From Actinomycetota bacterium (GTDB lineage Bacteria; Actinomycetota; Actinomycetes; Nanopelagicales; Nanopelagicaceae): 6,211 nt of DNA. Location of the stretch: positions 1 through 6,211 of the forward strand of contig WLED01000063.1 of the NCBI GenBank assembly GCA_009704445.1. Reading direction: 5' to 3'. The notes below the pieces were generated by a model. It did no database searches, was not told the origin of the DNA, and saw nothing but the letters and a program-made list of their open reading frames with translations. The translations under genes and the position numbers were made by a program. Position 1 is the stretch's first letter, and every line of letters starts with the position of its first letter. Shown one piece after another: positions 1 through 4,568 of the stretch.

Positions 1-107
1 GGATTTAGTCGTCGTGGGCTCTTTTTTGTTTCTAGAAGTAGAAGAACAAGAATCCCCAGCACAGAGAGAAGATGGATGATGTATACGACTGTGTTGATTA
101 CGCTCAT
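1..107 (-). CDS. Small membrane protein, N-terminal fragment (runs off left edge)
   Basis: An open frame begins with ATG (CAT at 105-107) and stays open to the window edge, giving 35 codons. The peptide starts MSVINTVVYIIHLLSVLGIL, continues with a run of Leu and Val, then turns basic (ETKKSPRRLNP). This is a clean single membrane-spanning N-terminus followed by positive residues. The pattern recalls small actinobacterial integral membrane proteins of unknown function, but the remainder is outside the window and I assign no function. Support for a real gene comes from a TAAACT hexamer ending 6 nt before the ATG, the same arrangement as at the neighbouring starts, and from the divergent layout with the methyltransferase gene 22 bp away. 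The main doubt is that only 35 codons are visible. Confidence 0.6.
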   Translation of the reverse strand, partial: MSVINTVVYIIHLLSVLGILVLLLLETKKSPRRLN

Positions 108-113
108 GAGTTC

Positions 114-123
114 AGTTTAGAGT
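114..123. promoter_or_regulatory. Overlapping divergent -10 elements (shared bidirectional promoter)
   Basis: The ten bases AGTTTAGAGT contain TAGAGT on the plus strand (118-123) and TAAACT on the minus strand (119 to 114), sharing two bases. Each fits the TANNNT form of a -10 hexamer, and each lies exactly 6 nt from the ATG of its own gene (130 rightward, 107 leftward). That suits leaderless transcripts starting at or near the A of the start codon. A TTGATT at 94-99, with an 18-nt spacer, is a fair -35 for the rightward gene. The leftward -35 would be the weaker TTGGAG (minus strand, 142-137), inside the methyltransferase coding region. The calls rest on motif and spacing only. Confidence 0.45.
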
Positions 124-129
124 GCTCAC

Positions 130-777
130 ATGTCTTCTCCAACCACCCCAGCCAATATTGGTCCAGGAGAGTTTTTTCCTGTTGTCGGTGTTGGTCCACA
201 TGAGAAGCCTTGGCCCAAAGGTGACCAGTTTGATCCTGAGTTATTACTTAATGGTGATCGTCGTAACGTTTTAGATAAATACAGGTACTGGAGTGTTGAA
301 GCGATCGTCGCAGATTTGAACACAAAGCGACACAAGTTAGAGATTGCGATCGAAAATTGGCAGCATGATTTAAATATTGGATCAGTAGTTCGCACAGCTA
401 ATGCTTTTAATGTCAGCGCTGTTCATATAGTTGGAAAGCGTGACTGGAACAAACGCGGAGCAATGGTTACTGATCGCTATTTAACTGTGATTCATCATCC
501 ATCTGTGGCCGATTTTTCGGAGCACTGCAAAGAGCGTGAGATTCCAATTATTGGAATAGACAATGTTCCTGGCTCGAAACAACTTGAATCAGCACAGTTA
601 CCAGAAAGCTGTGTAATGCTTTTTGGTCAAGAAGGTGCTGGAATGTCTGATGAAGCGATTGCAATCTGTAAAGATTTATATGAAATTAATCAATACGGGT
701 CAACTAGATCGATGAATGCATCTGCCGCCGGCGCCATTGCTATGTATCACTGGGCGTTGCAACACTTACCGCGTTAG
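130..777 (+). CDS. TrmH/SpoU-family RNA 2'-O-methyltransferase
   Basis: This 215-residue protein belongs to the SPOUT superfamily, which uses S-adenosylmethionine to methylate ribose 2'-OH groups in tRNA or rRNA. All three family motifs are visible. Motif 1 is NIGSVVRTANAF (residues 82-93), with the catalytic-type Arg at 88. Motif 2 is LFGQEGAGMS (164-173). Motif 3 is GSTRSMNASAAGAIAMY (190-206), the trefoil-knot cofactor loop. About 75 residues precede the SPOUT domain: a Gly/Pro-rich start, then a conserved-looking GDRRNVLDKYRYW block (42-54) that I associate with an actinobacterial branch of the family. The target nucleotide cannot be read from sequence. The ATG at 130 is preferred because a TAGAGT hexamer lies 6 nt upstream (leaderless arrangement); there is no clear Shine-Dalgarno. 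The stop overlaps the convergent TPR gene by 4 bp. Confidence 0.93.
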   Translation: MSSPTTPANIGPGEFFPVVGVGPHEKPWPKGDQFDPELLLNGDRRNVLDKYRYWSVEAIVADLNTKRHKLEIAIENWQHDLNIGSVVRTANAFNVSAVHIVGKRDWNKRGAMVTDRYLTVIHHPSVADFSEHCKEREIPIIGIDNVPGSKQLESAQLPESCVMLFGQEGAGMSDEAIAICKDLYEINQYGSTRSMNASAAGAIAMYHWALQHLPR

Positions 778-1736
778 CTTTTTAGATCTGTTCCAAACGA
801 TTCTTCTGGTGATTCTTCAAGGGCCTCTTTAACAGATTTCAATCGGCGCTCAATCTCATTGGCCTCATCGTTTCGACCTTGCATTCTCATGATTTTTGAG
901 ATTCGTGTTTCGATATCTAAAATGAATTCAAAGTCTTTAGGTTCATCTTCACTGACAATAGCTAGAACGTTTTCCAAAGTTGCTAAACCATCATCGAATT
1001 TTTCAAGCAAAATCTGGGCTTTGCCATATTCAAAGAGCGCAAAAACTTCGCGGCGATGATCATGTCCGGTCTCAAAAACATCCACAGCCTTTTGCGCTGT
1101 TTCGAGTGCAAGTTCGCCTTCGCCAAGTTCAATGAGGCAGGATGCAATTTTTTGATCACACCGTGCCACATGAATGATTTCTTTGTTTCGCTTAAATAAT
1201 GCACGGGCCTCTTTAAATGCTTCAATAGCTTTTTCGTAGTTCTTTAACTCACGTTCGGCGCACCCAATAAGGTGTAGATCATTTGCCGCACCAATTTCGT
1301 TACTATCGACTAAATGCTCTTGTGCGCATTCATTCATTGTTAATACAACTTTTTCGTACTGCTTTGATGTGTACCACCATTCACCTAAAGTGCATGCAAG
1401 TTCTAATGCAATCGGTGACTTGTTCTCTCTTAAAATCTCTACAGCTTTACTCATTGCAGTTGCTGCTTCGTCAATACGCTTGAGTTGATTTAAGTTGTAA
1501 CCAATTGCTGAATACGCTTGTGCCAATCCTTCTGATGCTGATGTGACGCCAAGTTGTGAATAGATATCGCGCGCTGTTTCTGCAAGTGCGAGCGCCTCGT
1601 CGTATTGACCACGCGCAAAAATTCGAGCGCTTAATTCATAGAATGTACTCGCGCGTTCTTCGCCTTCAACCTCTGGGATTCGATCCCAAAGCATCTCTTC
1701 GGAGATGAGCTCGTCCATACCTTCGTCTTCGCTCAT
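774..1736 (-). CDS. Tetratricopeptide (TPR) repeat protein
   Basis: This 320-residue protein has no signal peptide or membrane segment, so it is probably cytoplasmic. It consists almost wholly of helical-hairpin repeats of about 35-40 residues. Approximate units start at residues 28, 69, 109, 148, 188, 228 and 268. Recognisable TPR positions include GQYDEALALAE (43-53), KRIDEAATAMSKA (86-98), KNYEKAIEAFKEA (165-177) and GEGELALETAQKA (205-217). Both ends are acidic: the first 27 residues and the last 18 are rich in Glu/Asp, and the protein lacks any added catalytic domain. TPR arrays are protein-binding scaffolds; the partner is unknown. An ATG at residue 7 is an alternative start, but the first ATG has a TAAGGT hexamer 7 nt upstream. 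The gene is transcribed alone, convergent with the methyltransferase and divergent from cbiM. Confidence 0.85.
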   Translation of the reverse strand: MSEDEGMDELISEEMLWDRIPEVEGEERASTFYELSARIFARGQYDEALALAETARDIYSQLGVTSASEGLAQAYSAIGYNLNQLKRIDEAATAMSKAVEILRENKSPIALELACTLGEWWYTSKQYEKVVLTMNECAQEHLVDSNEIGAANDLHLIGCAERELKNYEKAIEAFKEARALFKRNKEIIHVARCDQKIASCLIELGEGELALETAQKAVDVFETGHDHRREVFALFEYGKAQILLEKFDDGLATLENVLAIVSEDEPKDFEFILDIETRISKIMRMQGRNDEANEIERRLKSVKEALEESPEESFGTDLKS

Positions 1737-1743
1737 GCATGTG

Positions 1744-1749
1744 ACCTTA
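1744..1749 (-). promoter_or_regulatory. Candidate -10 element of the TPR gene (leaderless type)
   Basis: On the minus strand the hexamer TAAGGT ends 7 nt before the ATG at 1736, and the overlapping TATAAG (1751-1746) could serve instead. I found no convincing -35 at normal spacing. The call is based on the same TANNNT-to-ATG geometry seen at the other starts here. Confidence 0.3.
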
Positions 1750-1785
1750 TACGCACAATGTTAAGGGTGAGTGAGAATTTCCCCC

Positions 1786-1847
1786 GTGCCAAGGGCAATT
1801 TTAGGAAGGATATGCGGGCTTCTTACCGCGAGTTGCCCTTACGGCGC
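1786..1847. promoter_or_regulatory. Long inverted repeat / structured element upstream of cbiM
   Basis: AAGGGCAA (1791-1798) pairs perfectly with TTGCCCTT (1833-1840). The stem extends outward through GTGCC (1786-1790) with GGCGC (1843-1847), using one G-U pair and a 2-nt bulge. Inside it two mutually exclusive pairings are possible: TAGGAAG (1802-1808) with CTTCTTA (1819-1825), one wobble, or GCGG (1814-1817) with CCGC (1826-1829). Its position between divergent promoters and before a metal importer fits a regulatory RNA or riboswitch-like leader on the plus strand, or an attenuator (a weak CTTTATT run follows). I looked for a cobalamin riboswitch: a GTGAGAAT-TTCC stretch (1771-1782) is reminiscent, but the B12-box consensus and the rest of the core are not convincing. 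If cbiM is transcribed from 1899 as a leaderless message, this element lies outside its mRNA. Class unknown. Confidence 0.45.
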
Positions 1848-1869
1848 CTTTATTGCCACAAAGATGCAG

Positions 1870-1886
1870 ATGCGAATCGTTTGCAT
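1870..1886. promoter_or_regulatory. Palindromic operator resembling a Nur (Fur-family) box
   Basis: The 17-bp sequence ATGCGAATCGTTTGCAT is a near-perfect palindrome centred on 1878 with one asymmetric pair per arm (ATGCGAA against ATGCAAA). Compared with the Streptomyces Nur box as I recall it (tTGCaa-N5-ttGCAA), 9 of 12 specified positions match, including TGC on the left and GCA on the right, with the same 5-bp gap. Its inner 15 bp also has the 7-1-7 geometry of Fur/Zur boxes (TGxxAATnxTTxxCA). The site ends where the candidate cbiM -10 begins, an ideal place for metal-dependent repression. Assignment to Nur rather than Zur or Fur is inference. Confidence 0.5.
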
Positions 1887-1892
1887 TAACAT
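1887..1892 (+). promoter_or_regulatory. Candidate -10 element of the cbiM operon (leaderless type)
   Basis: TAACAT lies 6 nt before the cbiM ATG at 1899, and no Shine-Dalgarno sequence precedes that ATG, which fits a leaderless transcript. No good -35 is visible at 17-18 nt. The hexamer directly abuts the Nur-like palindrome. Confidence 0.35.
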
Positions 1893-1898
1893 TTACCC

Positions 1899-2573
1899 AT
1901 GCATATTCCTGATGGCTTTATAGACGTACCAACATCCGCTGCATTTGTTGGCCTCTCAGCAATTGGTGTTGGTGCAGCTCTTAAGGGAGCACGAACCCAA
2001 CTAGACGATAAGACCGCGCCACTAGCTGGACTAACAGCTGTATTTATTTTTGCAGTTCAAATGCTCAACTTCCCAGTTGTTGCTGGAACCAGTGGTCACT
2101 TAATTGGTGCCGCGCTCGCCGCCGTTTTAGTTGGCCCCTGGGCTGCAACGTTAGCTTTAACGGTAGTTCTCCTCATGCAGGCATTTTTATTTGCAGATGG
2201 TGGCCTTACAGCCCTTGGACTCAGTGTTTTTAATATGTCAATTATTTCAGTATGGGTTGGATACGCAGTTTTCTTGTTGATAAAAAAGATTTTACCGAAG
2301 AATAAATCATCGGTTGCAATTGCTGCATCTATAGCAGCGGCTATCTCTGTTCCTGCCGCTGCATTTGGATTTTGGATTCAATATGTAATCGGAGCAACTG
2401 GAACATTTTCTGATTCAGCAGTTTTCACTTCAATGATTGGAATCCATGTTTTGATCGGAATTGGAGAGGCAATCATTACAGGTTTAACTGTTACGGCCGT
2501 ACTTGCAAGTCGAAGTGACTTGGTTTTTGGTTGGAAAAACAATCAGAAAGTATTGGAGATTAAGAATGTCTAA
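1899..2573 (+). CDS. cbiM: Cobalt/nickel ECF transporter, metal-binding S component CbiM/NikM
   Basis: This 224-residue, very hydrophobic protein has about seven predicted membrane segments. It opens with MHIPDGF, the hallmark of CbiM/NikM, the substrate-specific subunit of energy-coupling-factor metal importers in the cytoplasmic membrane. In the known NikM structure the metal sits in a square-planar site built from the Met1 amine, the His2 amide and side chain, and a His at position 67. Here His2 is present and the His of TSGHLIGA (64-71) is exactly residue 67. That makes the ATG at 1899 the required start. Other family blocks are VQMLNFPV (53-60) and MQAFLFADGGLTALG, which follows. It is the first gene of a four-gene operon and overlaps the next by 8 bp. 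The protein does not distinguish Co from Ni; the upstream operator hints at Ni. Confidence 0.93.
   Translation: MHIPDGFIDVPTSAAFVGLSAIGVGAALKGARTQLDDKTAPLAGLTAVFIFAVQMLNFPVVAGTSGHLIGAALAAVLVGPWAATLALTVVLLMQAFLFADGGLTALGLSVFNMSIISVWVGYAVFLLIKKILPKNKSSVAIAASIAAAISVPAAAFGFWIQYVIGATGTFSDSAVFTSMIGIHVLIGIGEAIITGLTVTAVLASRSDLVFGWKNNQKVLEIKNV
2555..2558 (+). promoter_or_regulatory. Shine-Dalgarno of the PDGLE/CbiN-like gene
   Basis: GGAG lies inside the end of cbiM, 7 nt before the ATG at 2566. It decides for that start over an in-frame ATG at 2503, and the resulting N-terminus begins directly before a membrane segment. Confidence 0.6.
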
Positions 2574-2874
2574 GAATCGCAAGTTTTATATCGGGGGATT
2601 TATAGTCTCCCTGTTTCTTGCTGGAGTCGTCTCTTTTTACGCTTCTTCATCTCCTGATGGGCTTGAAAAAGTTGCCGGAGATATCGGATTTATTGAAACA
2701 GCTAAAGACCACACATATGCCGATGGAGTCTTAGCTGATTACGGTGTTAAAGGAATTGAAAATGAGCGAGCCTCTGTCGGTGTTGCCGGAGTAATTGGCG
2801 TGATCGGGACGGCAGTTATTGCCGGAGTCTTTTTTAAGATCATTGCCCGAAAGCCAGAAAAGACGAAGCGTTAA
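2566..2874 (+). CDS. PDGLE-domain protein, CbiN/NikN-like small subunit of the metal importer
   Basis: This 102-residue protein has a membrane helix at about residues 9-26, then the eponymous PDGLE motif (30-34), an extracytoplasmic loop with several charged residues (including His49) and a second helix at about 69-93, ending in a basic cytoplasmic tail (KPEKTKR). This hairpin with PDGLE after the first helix is the standard architecture of the small accessory subunit that works with CbiM/NikM in metal loading. PDGLE proteins and classical CbiN are separate sequence families with the same topology and position, so I leave the symbol blank. Its start codon overlaps the cbiM stop (ATGTCTAA, 2566-2573), implying translational coupling. 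Confidence 0.88.
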   Translation: MSKNRKFYIGGFIVSLFLAGVVSFYASSSPDGLEKVAGDIGFIETAKDHTYADGVLADYGVKGIENERASVGVAGVIGVIGTAVIAGVFFKIIARKPEKTKR

Positions 2875-2908
2875 TACGCAGGTTCAAACTCATCATCATG
2901 GACATGAT

Positions 2909-3664
2909 GTGGGTGAAAGGCTTTATCTTCATCGCCACTCGATCGTCCATGAAACTGCCTCCTACCTTAAAGTTGTTGCTGCAATAGCTTTTATTCTTGT
3001 TGCAGTCTCGACTCCAATTACAAATTGGCAAGCTTTTATCGGTTATTTCATTTGGGTTCTAGTAGTTGCCGCGATTGCAAAAATTCCCTTTACCTTACTG
3101 TTTAAGCGCGCACTTATAGAAATTCCATTTATTTTCTTTGCTATTTTGATGCCTTTTTTTGGTTCTGGCGAAAGGTTTGTTGCTGGTCCATTTAATTTGT
3201 ACCGTGAAGGTTTAATCGCAGGTGCCGGAATTGTTGTAAAGGGCACACTTGGCGTGCTGACAGCAATAATTCTTTCAACAAGCACAACTGCCCGAGAGAT
3301 TCTTCGTGGTTTAGAACGGTTGCGACTGCCAGCACTGATGGTTCAGATCGCATCTTTTATGTTGCGCTATGTCAACGTGGTCAATGATGAGATGGAGCGA
3401 ATGAAAGTTGCTCGTGACTCACGTGGCTTTGAAGCAACAGGACTCAAGCATTGGCGCGTCTTAGCAACTGCTGCCGGGGCACTTTTTATTCGCTCATACG
3501 AACGTGGAGAGCGCGTGCATTTATCAATGCTTTCCCGCGGATACGAAGGAGTCTTGCCACATGATGAAGTTGAAAAATCTAAAGCATCGTCATGGTTTAT
3601 GGTTCTGACGTACCCCTTTGTCGCAGTTGTAATTCTCTTGGCAACCACTTTGATTGGAAATTGA
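2909..3664 (+). CDS. cbiQ: Cobalt/nickel ECF transporter, transmembrane coupling (T) component CbiQ
   Basis: CbiQ (EcfT) joins the ATPase to the metal-binding subunit through long cytoplasmic coupling helices. Several membrane segments are evident, and the family's coupling region is well preserved: ILRGLERLRLP (about 131-141), the first Arg motif DSRGF (170-174) and the second SRGY (209-212), with FIRSYERGERVHLSMLSRGY leading into it. The start is uncertain because no ATG is in frame. GTG at 2909, with a weak GGA 6 nt upstream, gives 251 residues. TTG at 2843 or 2819 would overlap the previous gene and add 22 or 30 residues, including a HHHGH cluster encoded at 2891-2905. Actinobacterial CbiQ proteins often have a short His-containing N-terminus, so the true start may lie upstream of 2909. 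The next gene follows after 2 bp. Confidence 0.9.
   Translation: MGERLYLHRHSIVHETASYLKVVAAIAFILVAVSTPITNWQAFIGYFIWVLVVAAIAKIPFTLLFKRALIEIPFIFFAILMPFFGSGERFVAGPFNLYREGLIAGAGIVVKGTLGVLTAIILSTSTTAREILRGLERLRLPALMVQIASFMLRYVNVVNDEMERMKVARDSRGFEATGLKHWRVLATAAGALFIRSYERGERVHLSMLSRGYEGVLPHDEVEKSKASSWFMVLTYPFVAVVILLATTLIGN
3656..3660 (+). promoter_or_regulatory. Shine-Dalgarno of cbiO
   Basis: GGAAA within the last codons of cbiQ lies 6 nt before the ATG at 3667. It supports that start over an in-frame ATG at 3592 inside cbiQ, which would add 25 residues not typical of the ATPase family. Confidence 0.5.
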
Positions 3665-3666
3665 TA

Positions 3667-4410
3667 ATGAGTACACCGAGTTTAGAAATCAAAGAGTTAG
3701 CTTTTGCATATCCAGATGGCAATCAAGCTTTGTTTGGAGTTAATCTCTCAATTAACAAAGGTGAGCGCGTAGCACTCTTAGGTCCAAATGGTGCTGGAAA
3801 AACAACGTTGGTTATGCACATGAATGGCATTCACCCAACTGCGCAAGGTTCGGTTCGTATAGCCGGTGAATTAGTTGATGCTAAAAATAAAGAATCGCTC
3901 AAGCGAATTAGGTCAAAGGTAGGAATTGTTTTTCAAGATCCCGATGATCAGTTGTTTATGCCAACGGTCGGTGAAGATATTGCCTTTGGCCCCTACAACA
4001 TGGGTAAAAGAGGAACGGAGTTAGACGCACTTGTAAAAGAAGCCCTTGATTTAGTTGGAATGGTTGAATTCATTGACCGTCCACCGCATCACCTCTCTTT
4101 TGGACAACGTAGACGTGTTGCAGTTGCAACAGTGCTTGCTATGAAGCCAGAGATTCTTGTTCTTGATGAACCTTCATCAAATCTAGACCCAGCTAGCCGA
4201 CGTGAGTTGGCAGAAATCTTGCGATCACTTGATATCACTATGGTTATGGTTACTCACGATCTTCCCTATGCAAATGAACTATGCGAAAGAGCAGTTATTT
4301 TGAATGGCGGTGTAATTGTCGCCGATGATTCCACGCGGAATATTCTTACAAATAAGGCTCTTTTGGCCACAAACCGTCTTGAATTGCCTGTTGGTTTTTC
4401 AATTCAATAA
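3667..4410 (+). CDS. cbiO: Cobalt/nickel ECF transporter, ATP-binding subunit CbiO
   Basis: This 247-residue protein is a single ABC nucleotide-binding domain of normal length that powers metal import by ATP hydrolysis on the cytoplasmic face. The motifs are complete: A-loop Tyr15 (FAYPDG), Walker A GPNGAGKT (39-46), Q-loop Gln90 in VFQDPDDQLF, signature LSFGQRRR (143-150), Walker B ILVLDE (163-168) with catalytic Glu168, D-loop SNLDP (171-175) and the switch His197 (VTHDLP). FQDPDDQLF and the Q-R-R-R after the signature are typical of ECF ATPases. Only one ATPase gene is present, so the complex probably contains a CbiO homodimer, as in dedicated (group I) Co/Ni systems. It is the last gene of the operon; no convincing terminator follows. 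Confidence 0.95.
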   Translation: MSTPSLEIKELAFAYPDGNQALFGVNLSINKGERVALLGPNGAGKTTLVMHMNGIHPTAQGSVRIAGELVDAKNKESLKRIRSKVGIVFQDPDDQLFMPTVGEDIAFGPYNMGKRGTELDALVKEALDLVGMVEFIDRPPHHLSFGQRRRVAVATVLAMKPEILVLDEPSSNLDPASRRELAEILRSLDITMVMVTHDLPYANELCERAVILNGGVIVADDSTRNILTNKALLATNRLELPVGFSIQ

Positions 4411-4417
4411 CCTACGG

Positions 4418-4423
4418 TAGAAT
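4418..4423 (+). promoter_or_regulatory. Candidate -10 element for the helicase gene
   Basis: TAGAAT, just past the cbiO stop, is a good -10 hexamer followed by an A/T-rich stretch. No strong -35 stands at 17-18 nt. If used, transcription would start near 4430 and leave a leader of roughly 140 nt before the ATG at 4569, unlike the other starts in this window. Confidence 0.35.
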
Positions 4424-4461
4424 TAAGTTATTGGTGCAATCGCATCAATGCACTTCCCCCA

Positions 4462-4552
4462 AGTGCTGCAACATGCAGCACTACATGCGAGTCTTATCTT
4501 CGCCCTGGACGCCATTAGCGCGATCCATACCCGAGACGCGCTTGTCGTCTCG
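4462..4552 (+). promoter_or_regulatory. Hairpin-rich 5' leader of the DEAD-box helicase gene
   Basis: The 158-bp spacer after cbiO contains two strong hairpins and a weaker one. The first is a perfect 9-bp stem, AGTGCTGCA (4462-4470) with TGCAGCACT (4474-4482), loop of 3. The third is a perfect 7-bp stem, CGAGACG (4532-4538) with CGTCTCG (4546-4552), loop of 7. Between them TGGACGC (4506-4512) can pair with GCG and TCCA (4518-4527) around a small bulge. None of the stems is followed by a proper U-run, so simple termination is unlikely, although the last is followed by the T-rich ATTGGTGTTTATTTTC. Long structured leaders are common in front of cold-induced RNA helicases. A regulatory role here is inferred. 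Confidence 0.4.
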
Positions 4553-4568
4553 ATTGGTGTTTATTTTC

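Noticed and set aside
1..79. Plus-strand open stretch at the left edge that could be the end of an upstream gene
   Set aside because: The frames give no recognisable protein, while the minus strand gives a clean membrane-protein N-terminus with a well-placed promoter.
1758..1889. A 43-codon plus-strand ORF (MLRVSENFPR...) spanning the inverted repeat before cbiM, ending inside the candidate -10
   Set aside because: It has no ribosome binding site and no recognisable domain, and its codons are explained by the stem arms. A weak TTATAC 5 nt upstream is not enough. It remains possible as a leader peptide but I do not annotate it.
1741..1898. Cobalamin riboswitch in the cbiM upstream region
   Set aside because: Only a GTGAGAAT-TTCC fragment and a GCCAC are reminiscent. 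The ordered core segments and B12-box pairing partners could not be found.
4462..4482. Rho-independent terminator for the cbi operon
   Set aside because: The 9-bp stem is strong but is followed by ACATGCGAGTC rather than a T-run, and it lies downstream of the candidate helicase promoter.
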